Part shown: positions 24,660 to 30,169 of the stretch, piece after piece | Layout of the letters: each line of letters begins with the position of its first letter | How positions within the stretch are numbered: the first letter of the stretch is position 1 | From: Bolinopsis microptera | Lineage: Eukaryota > Ctenophora > Tentaculata > Lobata > Bolinopsidae | Length of the DNA stretch: 64,000 bases | Direction of reading: 5' to 3' | NCBI RefSeq assembly: GCF_026151205.1 | Contig: NC_087075.1 | Span: 3,446,359 to 3,510,358, forward strand | Made by a program: the position numbers and the translations under genes | Notes under the pieces: generated by a model | What the model was told of the DNA's origin: nothing | Database searches by the model: none | Seen by the model: the letters and a program-made list of their open reading frames with translations, nothing else

Positions 24660-25123
24660 TTAAATAATTAGCTAATCGAATGTTTGAAACGTTTTGCTAA
24701 ATTTACAAACTCAAAATACCAATGATATCCTTACATTCCTCTCAGCGTCACAGACCAGCTGGAACATAATCGGTATTGTGGTGGTTGCAGTTCTGCTTGT
24801 TGTTGGTGTCGGTGTGTTCTTCTTCTACAAGAAACAACATACCAGGGCAGTATCTCCCTCTCTACCCGAATCTGGAGCTGACTCTGTTGAAATGTACAAG
24901 AGACAGTGGAAGGACCATTCTGAAGTCATCAATAATCCAAGTGAGTTGATTTTACTTGTTTGTCTTATGTGTTGCTTTAACAAGGTAACTAAGTGGTAAC
25001 TAAGTGACGACAGATCTGTTCTAATTTTAACCACGGTATTCAACAGCCGCAATGGAGAACGTGGACCTGGATACTCAGAATCACCAACAACTGGAAAGAA
25101 CAATGACTCAAATATCCAGCTAA
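165..25123 (+). CDS. Gene A: large modular Ig/CCP/TSP1/GCC2-GCC3 single-pass receptor (5' end outside window)
   Basis: Fifty exons are visible: 16 in the 540-bp array, then E1-E34 from the TSP1 exon (8978) to the stop at 25121-25123. E1-E34 total 5,744 nt, which gives 1,913 residues without a break when joined by the splice phases. Order: GCC2/GCC3 x16, TSP1, five Ig-like domains, CCP, an unrecognised Cys-rich region with a KRRRR cleavage motif, GCC2/GCC3, a CCP-like module, nine more Ig-like domains, a CCP-like module, a membrane helix and a tail of about 63 residues. Domain borders are all phase-1 introns; cuts inside Ig domains are phase 0 or 2. No start codon or signal peptide is in the window. 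The link between the array plus TSP1 and the Ig part rests on matching phase and strand only. The likely role is cell-surface adhesion or recognition. Confidence 0.85.
8348..8512 (+). CDS. GCC2/GCC3 (ephrin-receptor-like) cysteine-rich module exon, reference copy (gene A)
   Basis: This exon runs from cttgcag to GTAAGT and is phase 1 at both ends, so copies can be added or removed without breaking the frame. It encodes 55 residues; the split first codon (A plus AA) gives Lys when one unit is spliced to the next. Cysteines are at 3, 15, 18, 33, 36 and 53. Two CPA motifs (CQACPAD and CTACPAG) are the hallmark C-x2-C-P of the GCC2/GCC3 family, which in other animals forms stalk-like extracellular repeats. 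A related module lies in the exon at 17855. The exon splices in phase to the TSP1 exon 466 bp downstream. The family call rests on the cysteine spacing and CPxG/D motifs that can be seen. Confidence 0.82.
8978..9160 (+). CDS. TSP1 (thrombospondin type 1) repeat exon, E1 of gene A
   Basis: A 183-bp exon, phase 1-1 (acceptor cccttag, donor GTAATA), encoding 61 residues. The diagnostic core CSVPCGGGTQ is followed by RTCTNPAPQYGGADC and then RACNSELCP, giving the six cysteines of a TSP1 fold. The usual WxxW ladder is weak (YSAYTA before the first Cys). TSP1 repeats bind glycosaminoglycans and partner proteins in other animals. It sits between the GCC2/GCC3 exon array and the first Ig exon, with compatible phases on both sides, so it most simply belongs to gene A. 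The matching exon of gene B would lie beyond the right edge. Confidence 0.85.
10105..10567 (-). mobile_element. Decayed LINE reverse transcriptase 3' fragment
   Basis: Read on the minus strand, this contains blocks typical of LINE reverse-transcriptase C-termini: GLNINVSKTKYL, HTITSKNRQALEEVED, then KIQARRMRLAGQ, then in another frame GRGRPPDSRTL and a piece ending near LMADRKLW-like sequence. Between the second and third blocks a large part of the normal protein is missing, and the reading frame changes at least once. It is a dead, internally deleted remnant in an intron of gene A, opposite to the direction of the gene. The exact clade cannot be set from this fragment. Confidence 0.75.
10719..10870. 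repeat. Short GC-rich tandem repeat of E-box motifs
   Basis: About four copies of a 19-20 bp unit, each containing CACGTG directly followed by CAGCTG (GCACGTGGGCAGCTGCCGT). They are followed by about three copies of a related ACAAGGTGCACGTGAG unit. Both hexamers are palindromic E-boxes. It stands out against the AT-rich intron. Regulatory function is unproven. Confidence 0.75.
11164..11505 (+). CDS. Gene A E2: Ig-like domain 1
   Basis: A single 342-bp exon (114 codons), phase 1-1, acceptor ttcag, donor GTTAGG. It holds one long Ig-like domain: the B-strand block AATLTCSLSEI, the C-strand block AVKWKGGDI, and the F/G-strand block QVFTCVLTVDAS. One canonical Cys pair and the core Trp are present. 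It is longer than the other Ig domains here, and most of the others are split over two exons while this one is not. Downstream, the intron 11506-11815 carries a 20-bp AT-rich repeat. Confidence 0.8.
11636..11805. repeat. AT-rich 20-bp intronic tandem repeat
   Basis: About eight copies of a unit around ATTTCTACATTTTAAACAT lie just before the acceptor at 11815. This is the only structure in the intron between E2 and E3. Confidence 0.8.
11816..12432 (+). CDS. Gene A E3-E4: Ig-like domain 2
   Basis: Two exons, 11816-12003 (phase 1 to 0, donor GTACGT) and 12315-12432 (phase 0 to 1). The first gives SFALTCEATY and TFWTKDDG (B and C strands). The second gives STLAVSYMQSTYSGEYKCGV, the classic YxC F-strand. 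Both Ig cysteines and the Trp are intact. The 311-bp intron is AT-rich with no feature I can see. Confidence 0.85.
12574..12657. repeat. 9-bp tandem repeat in intron E4-E5
   Basis: About nine copies of CTAAATATG end 13 bases before the acceptor of E5. Because the period is a multiple of three, the repeat reads as an open frame (LNM repeats), but it is intronic. Confidence 0.9.
12671..13461 (+). CDS. Gene A E5-E6: Ig-like domain 3, lacking the canonical cysteines
   Basis: Exons 12671-12828 (phase 1 to 0, donor GTAACT) and about 13338-13461 (phase 0 to 1). The B-strand reads ALTISIVTVT, with Ile where Cys is expected. The C-strand VAWFKDDVDM is normal. The second exon gives STLVWTGVAATNQD and then LHVELSS with no YxC Cys. 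So both disulfide partners are missing together, as expected if the fold is kept without the bond. The acceptor of E6 is uncertain: gcagcaag is the only one that keeps phase, and the run upstream is poor in pyrimidines. Gene B keeps the same site. Confidence 0.72.
12829..13010. repeat. Donor-derived tandem repeats with copies of the E5 exon tail
   Basis: The intron starts with repeats of GTGGTAACTAG, which restates the E5 donor (GTAACT). Between them are two near-copies of the last 36 bases of E5 (at about 12874-12910 and 12948-12975), each followed by more repeats. The same pattern is expanded in gene B at 63380-63923. The rest of the intron to 13337 holds two copies of a sequence around AAAAAATGTCAAGTAGATTA and nothing else recognisable. 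Confidence 0.82.
13594..14588 (+). CDS. Gene A E7-E9: Ig-like domain 4 over three exons
   Basis: Exons 13594-13714 (phase 1 to 2, donor GTGAGT), 13920-14054 (2 to 2, donor GTTAGT) and 14497-14588 (2 to 1, donor GTAAGT). B-strand DTYIYCSFEG, C-strand SITWQSH, E-strand SLTVYQSRLTV. The second junction creates a Trp codon (YW) before SCKATYPSYSGKY; NVACLTPIG closes the domain. The three-exon split is unusual here, since most Ig domains use one or two exons. Confidence 0.8.
13762..13908. repeat. 27-29 bp minisatellite in intron E7-E8, short left-arm form
   Basis: About four copies of a unit containing GAATACTACTGTAACTAG, followed by GTGTGTAG repeats, reach the acceptor of E8. The matching intron of gene B has about 98 copies (59935-62705). 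Confidence 0.88.
14060..14487. repeat. GTGGTAACTAG repeat in intron E8-E9
   Basis: Many copies of an 11-bp unit (GTGGTAACTAG), interspersed with GAAGTATATGG, fill the intron from donor to near acceptor. Every unit contains GGTAACTA, a good match to a 5' splice site. The gene B counterpart (59515-59770) is shorter, an exception to the general trend. Confidence 0.88.
14589..14830. repeat. 62-bp minisatellite at the E9 donor, short left-arm form
   Basis: About 3.5 copies of a 62-bp unit (containing GGGTGGGATAGCAACCTGGG) begin in the E9 donor itself. In gene B the same intron holds about 169 copies of a 54-bp version lacking an internal 8 bp. Confidence 0.9.
14924..15456 (+). CDS. Gene A E10-E11: Ig-like domain 5, cysteine-free
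   Basis: Exons 14924-15084 (phase 1 to 0, donor GTGAGG) and 15336-15456 (0 to 1). B-strand ATATFTAKADN has Thr in place of Cys. C-strand FGWKFNGYEV is intact. The F-strand reads DSGAYGALAVY, where the usual DSGxYxC Cys is Ala. Both cysteines are lost together, as in domain 3. A G-rich repeat lies in the intron at about 15094-15200 (units near GGGGCGGGGTAGGTACT). Confidence 0.8.
15596..16032 (+). CDS. Gene A E12-E13: CCP/sushi domain 1
   Basis: Exons 15596-15738 (phase 1 to 0, donor GTTAGT) and 15939-16032 (0 to 1, donor GTACGT). E12 encodes ACARLAAPDNGELVCDP, then VTCTVSCNSGYM. E13 encodes TFTCTDGTWEQN, then NKCL. The CxxLxxPxNG start, the GY motif and the CxxGxW core are classic CCP signatures. 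CCP modules bind complement-type proteins and other ligands. A stray copy of E13 lies in the spacer at 26697-26792. Confidence 0.87.
16085..16710. repeat. 9-bp ACCTAACAT minisatellite in intron E13-E14
   Basis: About 65 copies of CATACCTAA with drift (cttacaca, tatcat, aacgca variants) nearly fill the intron. The matching gene B array is at 47245-47590, and a small piece travelled with the stray exon copy at 26580-26645. Long open frames here are an effect of the 9-bp period. Confidence 0.95.
16734..17722 (+). CDS. Gene A E14-E16: unrecognised cysteine-rich region with polybasic (furin-type) site
   Basis: Exons 16734-16903 (phase 1 to 0), 17183-17516 (0 to 1) and 17636-17722 (1 to 1). E14: VVPKSITLTFSVGYELPW, then three Cys. 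E15: DDNYFAYDNAYDACYTTG, a stretch FIWLKVKYQQ, then CVGACACCIEDSC and RLKCSSN. I do not recognise the fold. E15 ends with NKRRRRAAEDD, a strong match to the proprotein-convertase consensus RxK/RR, suggesting cleavage into two chains held by disulfides or by non-covalent contact. E16 is a linker ending in DEIRCGAGSVPLDNSC. Intron E14-E15 has about five copies of a 29-bp repeat (GAATTAGCTATCACTCGCAC). Gene B keeps the polybasic site but has a 1-bp loss in its E14. Confidence 0.7.
17855..18767 (+). CDS. Gene A E17-E18: GCC2/GCC3 module, CCP-like module and Ig-like domain 6
   Basis: E17 (17855-18323, phase 1 to 2) is the longest exon and is a fusion. It has a GCC2/GCC3 module (CVSCPAGTYQDQTG, CSSCPEGTSTTS), then a CCP-like part (CQMEEVRYG, then EPVTVRCNQGFQLGG and KTC), then the first half of an Ig domain (SVLDLSCKITA). 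E18 (18628-18767, phase 2 to 1) closes the Ig with DEGSYSCSAVWSDEA. The GCC2/GCC3 part is the closest relative in the gene to the modules of the 540-bp array. The 304-bp intron holds a decayed tandem copy of the E17 tail and donor region (about 18330-18420). Confidence 0.82.
18908..19406 (+). CDS. Gene A E19-E20: Ig-like domain 7
   Basis: Exons 18908-19029 (phase 1 to 0, donor GTGAGT) and 19214-19406 (0 to 1, donor GTATGT). B-strand HTFFCAATVP, C-strand IISWTRNGQP, F-strand KDQGDYQCRATY: a complete canonical Ig domain. The end of E20 (GFLEALTDMDLTKG) is already the first strand of the next Ig. Confidence 0.87.
19573..19764 (+). CDS. Gene A E21: Ig-like domain 8
   Basis: A single 192-bp exon, phase 1-1 (acceptor attcag, donor GTTAGT). 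NSVSLHCKPT, ITWSLNGSPL and NEGVYKCQAAHQGQ give both cysteines and the Trp. With E2, it is one of the few Ig domains not interrupted by an intron within its core. Confidence 0.87.
19879..20303 (+). CDS. Gene A E22-E23: Ig-like domain 9
   Basis: Exons 19879-19975 (phase 1 to 2, donor GTGAGT) and 20164-20303 (2 to 1, donor GTCAGT). The junction makes the core Trp codon (FKW). QATLTCATNA supplies the first Cys and SRVQCVVSSGD the second. Confidence 0.85.
20472..21180 (+). CDS. Gene A E24-E25: Ig-like domain 10
   Basis: Exons 20472-20606 (phase 1 to 1, donor GTACGT) and 21028-21180 (1 to 1). EVSLICSVLGD, QLVWIRSSDS and QEGTYFCKATFEQ give a canonical Ig. The intron 20607-21027 is mostly a 13-bp repeat of TAACTCTGATTAC (about 25 copies) that runs up to the acceptor. 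Gene B has about 70 copies. Confidence 0.86.
20693..21021. repeat. 13-bp tandem repeat in intron E24-E25, left-arm form
   Basis: About 25 copies of TAACTCTGATTAC and close variants end a few bases before the E25 acceptor (attgcag). The gene B counterpart is 42450-43368. Confidence 0.92.
21418..22173 (+). CDS. Gene A E26-E27: Ig-like domains 11 and 12
   Basis: Exons 21418-21547 (phase 1 to 2, donor GTTTAT, weak) and 21746-22173 (2 to 1). Domain 11: DITLTCTVTG, LVFWTKDGEL and DMGEYRCAASILSD. The same second exon runs on into domain 12 (GFIDVVSDIVVKRG, VKVSCDLSQG, IQYSCSVSYGAD), so no intron marks this domain border. Domain 12 lacks an obvious C-strand Trp. The 198-bp intron carries no insert here, but its gene B counterpart is 1.2 kb because of a foldback element. 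Confidence 0.85.
22299..22883 (+). CDS. Gene A E28-E29: Ig-like domain 13, cysteine-free
   Basis: Exons 22299-22451 (phase 1 to 1) and 22764-22883 (1 to 1, donor GTATGT). ALLTLTANYI has Thr in place of the first Cys, VHWKVNSL keeps the Trp, and VEATVHYADVGGYSV has no second Cys. It is the third domain in the gene with paired Cys loss. The intron repeats the end of E28 with its donor (ACACCAGTAAGTCACTTCTA at about 22523-22542), then carries GTGGTTACTA repeats. Confidence 0.78.
22884..23116. repeat. 26-bp minisatellite in intron E29-E30, short left-arm form
   Basis: About eight copies of a 26-bp unit begin at the E29 donor. Each unit contains TTATCTGTTTGCAG, an ideal 3' splice site. The intron then runs to 23422 with AT-rich unique sequence. 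Gene B has about 70 units (37735-39570). Confidence 0.93.
23423..23837 (+). CDS. Gene A E30-E31: Ig-like domain 14
   Basis: Exons 23423-23577 (phase 1 to 0, donor GTTACT) and 23720-23837 (0 to 1, donor GTGAGT). SYNLTCSVAT, EITWYRADSP and SDIGIYTCTAVFSDG make a canonical Ig, the last before the membrane. The E30 donor is followed by repeats of GTGGTTACTA that restate it. Confidence 0.86.
23999..24154 (+). CDS. Gene A E32: juxtamembrane CCP-like module
   Basis: A 156-bp exon, phase 1-1 (acceptor ctgcag, donor GTAATT). It reads DCKLPSIENAVMD, then ELKVNCGDE, IVIKCQHGSWDQ and VFCPG. Four cysteines and the CxxGxW core fit a short CCP module. It sits directly before the membrane helix exon. Confidence 0.75.
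24183..24667. mobile_element. Foldback element with poly-G and poly-C ends
   Basis: Poly-G at the left (about 24186-24223) and poly-C at the right (about 24597-24659) cap inverted arms of roughly 130-190 bp. The left arm begins TTCAGTCTGAAATTTTTGTG and the right arm is its imperfect reverse complement. TTAA lies on both outer sides. The centre has TATGCCCATATTTGGGCATA. It lies wholly inside the intron between E32 and E33. I see no coding frame of its own. Homopolymer lengths may be inexact. Confidence 0.78.
24746..25123 (+). CDS. Gene A E33-E34: transmembrane helix and cytoplasmic tail
   Basis: E33 (24746-24940, phase 1 to 1, donor GTGAGT) starts SQTSW, then a hydrophobic run of about 22 residues (IIGIVVVAVLLVVGVGVFFF) followed by the stop-transfer YKK. 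The cytoplasmic part continues with SPSLPESGADSVEMYKRQW. E34 (25047-25123) ends ERTMTQISS and stop TAA. The tail is about 63 residues, with one Tyr beyond the membrane edge (VEMYKRQ). This does not fit the ITIM or ITAM spacing. It establishes a type I membrane protein. Confidence 0.92.
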
Positions 25124-25884
25124 TTATCAGCTATTTATCAGCTTATTAGCTAATTGGTTTAGAAGACTAAATGTCTAGGATTTGTAGGCTTAGAGAACGC
25201 AGGCTGTGTAACTAGACTTGTAAAGACTGTTAGAGTTATACTTTTCAGATTATATCTAGGTACTGTATTTTCATTGGCCCAGATGTTACTTTATAAATGC
25301 AGGTATTAATTTAAGTTACTGTAATTATTGACCCGAAAAGTACAATCTGGATTCAAATTAAAACAGTCTTGTAACATACCAACGAGTAAAAATTATAAAG
25401 GCGAGTTTGATACTTCTGTATATAACCAGCTTTTCAGATTATTTCTAGGTACTGTATTTTCATTGGTCCAGATATCACTCTATGGCCCATATATCACTCT
25501 ATAAATGCAATATGCATGTATTAATTTAATTTTAAGTTACTGTAATTATTGACCCAAAAAGTACAAAATATTCACATAACATTAATATTAAAAGTTTAAA
25601 TTATAAATGCAAGTTTGATACTTCTGTATATAATCAGCTGAATATTATTCTGTATTTATAGCGATGTAATTGTAAGTGACCCAGTTTACATAAACAACGT
25701 TTTTTCATGAGATATTAAGTTGATTTTTGTATCTTTTATAATTAAACATTAAAGTTTTTTTAGATTCCGGTTATGTTTGAGCTAAAAGTTAGCTTTAGAC
25801 TTAGACTATAAAATGATTATAAATTAAACATCGTGTCTTTGTCATATCATTATTAAAAGTGTATTCGACTTCTATTCGTGTTTT
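25124..25884. other. 3' flank of gene A with a duplicated block of about 200 bp
   Basis: Two tandem copies, about 25243-25431 and 25432-25640, both start CTTTTCAGATTAT and contain TACTGTATTTTCATTGG and TTACTGTAATTATTGACCC. The same pair is present in the right arm (34600-34970), so the duplication precedes the inverted duplication. The homology between arms ends at about 25885. I cannot place a poly(A) signal with confidence. Confidence 0.7.
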
Positions 25885-25943
25885 TCTTTGTACATCATAT
25901 TCCCATTACATTTACATAAAATGGCAAATACTATATCATTGAT

Positions 25944-26026
25944 CATGAATTTCTCCGAAAATTCATATTCATTCTGTTTTCTGAATTCAGAACACAGAAT
26001 GAATATGAATTTTCGGAGAATTCATG
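25944..26026. other. Near-perfect hairpin, stem about 33 bp
   Basis: The left half (ending CATATTCATTCTGT) and the right half (starting ACAGAATGAATATG) are reverse complements, with one extra base in the left stem and a loop of about 16 bp containing GAATTC. It lies just inside the spacer, 60 bp beyond the end of arm homology. Confidence 0.85.
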
Positions 26027-26449
26027 AAGTTCTTCCTAAAGTCAACATGTGTTGACAAAATTAAAAAGGAAATCGTTTCAAATTTGTATTTTGAATCACC
26101 TCTACAACATACAAGCTTCTTCATTTGCAATTTGTACTTTGCTCGAATAGATTGTAGATGCAAAATGAGACAAGCGTACGTTTTTGCGTTCCACAAAATC
26201 ACTTGCCAAGGATTTCTTATTTCATACATATAAGAACTCTGGGTATATTAAATAAAAGTCGCAACATTTGTCATTTGATGTTTTCTTCCATGCCGATTCC
26301 GAAACACCCCCATAACTTCACCGTTTATGTTAATGTTTGTTTGACGGCTCTGCAAGGTTAGATGACATACTCACATATATATTAGGGTCGCTAAACTAGT
26401 GGGCTTTTACTAGCTCGCCTTAAAATTATCACGTGACTTTGGTTTCATG

Positions 26450-26577
26450 ATTTTGCAACCGAACAAAGTGGTTTTACATTAACCCTAATCCCAACTATAA
26501 CCGGAAGTGTAACCCTAACCATAACTCCGAAGCTAACCACAACCCTAACCACAACCCTAACCCGAGCCCTACGACAG
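26450..26577. repeat. Degenerate interstitial telomere-like repeat
   Basis: Runs of AACCCTAACC with drift (AACCCTAATCCC, TAACCACAACCCTAACC). A second smaller patch is at 27160-27245 (CCAACCCTAACCCTAACTC). Both resemble the metazoan TTAGGG telomere motif. They flank the stray exon block. Confidence 0.6.
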
Positions 26578-26905
26578 GCTAGGTATGTTAGATGTGTTTG
26601 GTATGCTAGGTATGTTAGGTATGTTAGGTATGTTAGGTATGTTAGCAAATTTATTCTGCAAGGAGATGAGTTCCGGGAAAATGTTCAATAACTTACTGAG
26701 ACATTTGTTCACATTGTTGAAAGGGTTGACCACACTGTTTTGTTCCCATGTTCCGTCCTTACAAGTAAAGGTGGTCTGCGGGAATTCTGGGGCTGAAATA
26801 TTTGGAGTGTTATAATATAACTAATAGTAATAATAATTTAAACTAAATAATAATATAACTAAATAATTAATTAAATGTTACGATATCATCACTAATGTTG
26901 TACTT
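26577..26905 (-). pseudogene. Stray duplicate of half-CCP exon E13 with flanking introns
   Basis: The exon copy is 26697-26792, minus strand, bounded by a good acceptor (atttcag) and donor (GTAAGT). It is 96 bp where E13 is 94 bp: a 2-bp gain near its start shifts the frame, so it could not serve as E13. Intron sequence on both sides matches gene A 15836-16140, including five 9-bp repeat units. The block between donor and repeat (TTCCGGGAAAATG) is present in the left arm but absent from the right arm, so it derives from a left-type copy although it lies in right-arm orientation. Confidence 0.85.
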
Positions 26906-27609
26906 ACTTATACTTCAACTTGTACTTGATTAGGTCTCCTCGACTCCTCAATCATTCGAGTGGCCTGCACCATGACCATGCAATGAACTGATTTATTGAA
27001 CTCCCGTTTATGTCGTATCATCTCCCTCCAGTGTTTCGTGTTTGCGGTCACTAGCCATCTCGCTCGCTCCTTCTAGATCTGGATGATGATTAATCACTCT
27101 ACACTCGTCTGTCACGTGACTTTTTCAACCCGTTCTCTAGCTGGTCCTGAACAACTATTCGAAACCCTTACCCTCTAATTTGATCCCAACCCTAACCCTA
27201 ACTCAATCCTTAACAAAAGCATATGCTGAAACCCCAACCCTAACGAGAAATTAGACTAACTTCCTTATACGGTCATATCACGTTATCGAGACAGTTTTTC
27301 GCCAATATCTCGTCAGGGGAGCATTTTAAAAACGCTGCAGCATCTTCTAGCATTCATTTTATCCAGTTCTTTCTTGGACGACCCCTAGATCTTGTCCTAT
27401 GCACAGGGATCCAGTTAGGCAGGTACTTAGGCAGCCTAGTGTCTGGCATTTTGGTGGCATGGCCGAACCAGCGCAGGCAGTTTGCTCCTATATACGTCTT
27501 TACTGGATTTATCCTTGCACGCTCTTTTGAGTTTCTAACTCGGTCGAGCCATCTTATCTTAAATATTCTCCTCAAGCAACTTGTATCACGTGGTGACCCC
27601 CACTGTCGC

Positions 27610-27706
27610 TTCACTATAGTGTATCGTCTTCGACTATAGTGTATCGTCTTCGACGATACAGGGGGAGCCGCGCACTTCGTGCGCGGCGGGTCATACAACG
27701 TATGAC
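27610..27706. other. Cluster of three short hairpins inside the LINE
   Basis: A doubled CTATAGTGTATCGTCTTCGA is followed by TGTATCGTCTTCGACGATAC (7-bp stem), then GCCGCGCA-cttcg-TGCGCGGC (8-bp stem, tetraloop-like cttcg), then GTCATAC-aac-GTATGAC (7-bp stem). The LINE protein reading is interrupted exactly here, so this is an insertion or local rearrangement. Confidence 0.75.
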
Positions 27707-27776
27707 AACAAGCAACGTAATGTAACTGCTTTTTTATTGTGTTCCAAACCTCACTATCATATAAAAATATTGTCAA

Positions 27777-29779
27777 AACTGCTACGGGTGCTACTCTATA
27801 AAACTGCTACGGGTACGGTGCTACCCTATAAAACTACTACGGGTGCTACCCTATAAAACTGCTACGGGTGCTACTCTATAAAACTGCTACGGGTGCTACT
27901 CTATAAAACTGCTACGGGTGCTACCCTATAAAACTGCTACGGGTGCTACTCTATAAAACTGCTACGGGTGCTACTCTATAAAACTGCTACGGATGCTACC
28001 CTATAAAACTGCTACGGATGCTACCCTATAAAACTGCTACGGGTGCTACTCTATAAAACTGCTACGGGTGCTACCCTATAAAACTGCTACGGGTGCTACC
28101 CTATAAAACTGCTACGGGTGCTACCCTATAAAACTGCTACGGGTGCTACCCTATAAAACTGCTACGGGTGCTACCCTATAAAACTGCTACGGGTGCTACC
28201 CTATAAAACTGCTACGGGTGCTACTCTATAAAACTGCTACGGGTGCTACTCTATAAAACTGCTACGGGTGCTACCCTATAAAACTGCTACGGGTGCTACC
28301 CTATAAAACTGCTACGGGTGCTACCCTATAAAACTGCTACGGGTGCTACTCTATAAAACTGCTACGGATGCTACCCTATAAAACTGCTACGGATGCTACC
28401 TTATAAAACTGCTACGGGTGCTACCCTATAAAACTGCTACGGGTGCTACCCTATAAAACTACTACGGGTGCTACCCTATAAAACTGCTACGGGTGCTATC
28501 CTATAAAACTGCTACGGGTGCTACCCTATAAAACTGCTACGGGTGCTACCCTATAAAACTGCTACGGGTGCTACCCTATAAAACTGCTACGGGTGCTACT
28601 CTATAAAACTGCTACGGGTGCTACTCTATAAAACTGCTACGGATGCTACCCTATAAAACTGCTACGGATGCTACCTTATAAAACTGCTACGGGTGCTACC
28701 CTATAAAACTGCTACGGGTGCTACCCTATAAAACTACTACGGGTGCTACCCTATAAAACTGCTACGGGTGCTACCCTATAAAACTGCTACGGGTGCTACC
28801 CTATAAAACTGCTACGGGTGCTACCCTATAAAACTGCTACGGGTGCTACCCTATAAAACTGCTACGGGTGCTACCCTATAAAACTGCTACGGATGCTACC
28901 CTATGAAACTGCTACGGGTGCTACCCTATAAAACTGCTACGGGTGCTACCCTATAAAACTGCTACGGGTGCTACCCTATAAAACTGCTACGGGTGCTACC
29001 CTATAAAACTGCTACGGGTGCTACCCTATAAAACTGCTACGGATGCTACCCTATGAAACTGCTACGGGTGCTACCCTATAAAACTGCTACGGGTGCTACC
29101 CTATAAAACTGCTACGGGTGCTACCCTATAAAACTGCTACGGGTGCTACCCTATAAAACTGCTACGGGTGCTACCCTATAAAACTGCTACGGGTGCTACT
29201 CTATAAAACTGCTACGGATGCTACCCTATAAAACTGCTACGGATGCTACCCTATGAAACTGCTACGGGTGCTACCCTATAAAACTGCTACGGGTGCTACT
29301 CTATAAAACTGCTACGGGTGCTACCCTATAAAACTGCTACGGATGCTACCCTATAAAACTGCTACGGTGCTACCCTATAAAACTGCTACGGGTGCTACCC
29401 TATAAAACTACTACGGGTGCTACCCTATAAAACTGCTACGGGTGCTACCCTATAAAACTGCTACGGGTGCTACCCTATAAAACTGCTACGGATGCTACCC
29501 TATGAAACTGCTACGGGTGCTACCCTATAAAACTGCTACGGGTGCTACCCTATAAAACTGCTACGGGTGCTACCCTATAAAACTGCTACGGGTGCTACCC
29601 TATAAAACTGCTACGGGTGCTACCCTATAAAACTGCTACGGATGCTACCTTATAAAACTGCTACGGGTGCTACTCTATAAAACTGCTACGGGTGCTACCC
29701 TATAAAACTGCTACGGGTGCTACCCTATAAAACTGCTACGGATGCTACCCTATGAAACTGCTACGGGTGCTACCCTATA
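27777..29779. repeat. 25-bp minisatellite, about 80 copies, born inside a LINE
   Basis: The unit is 25 bp (AAACTGCTACGGGTGCTACC plus CTATA). Variants at two positions (GGGTG/GGATG and CCC/CTC/CCT) form higher-order patterns. On the minus strand the unit spells TATAGGGTAGCACCCGTAGC, the codons for the YRVAPVAV segment of the host LINE. The LINE reading resumes on both sides, so the array arose by duplication of LINE coding sequence. Confidence 0.92.
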
Positions 29780-30169
29780 AATCATGATCTTTGCATCAGT
29801 GTAAGATTTATTGTTGCGGTTTTTCCATATATTATTATTACTGAGTTGGTTGAAGGTTTCGGAAGCTTTTTGAATCCTAGCAGACAGGTCACGGTCGATA
29901 GTGCCGTCAATGGAAATAGTTGTACTGTAGTAAGTACGTAAAGTCTCTAACTTGCTGCACTAGCTGTCATGTCTTCAACTGTGGCTTCCTTCGTCATCGT
30001 GTATGGCTGTTGAGAGGTTGCTTTACCAATTACCAGAGCTTCAGTCTTTTTACCATTAATTCTGAGACCTCCAGGCCTTGGGCACCATACTTACACAAAA
30101 GGTCAATTGTTTCTTCATAATCCATATCTAACACAGTGATATCATCAACAAGCGGACTGATAGATCTTA

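Noticed and set aside
24270-24671. Frame ending in a long proline run
   Set aside because: It reads through a poly-C end of a foldback element inside an intron.
24912-24935. ITIM or ITAM in the cytoplasmic tail
   Set aside because: The only Tyr context, VEMYKRQ, lacks the required hydrophobic residues at -2 and +3, and there is no second Tyr at ITAM spacing.
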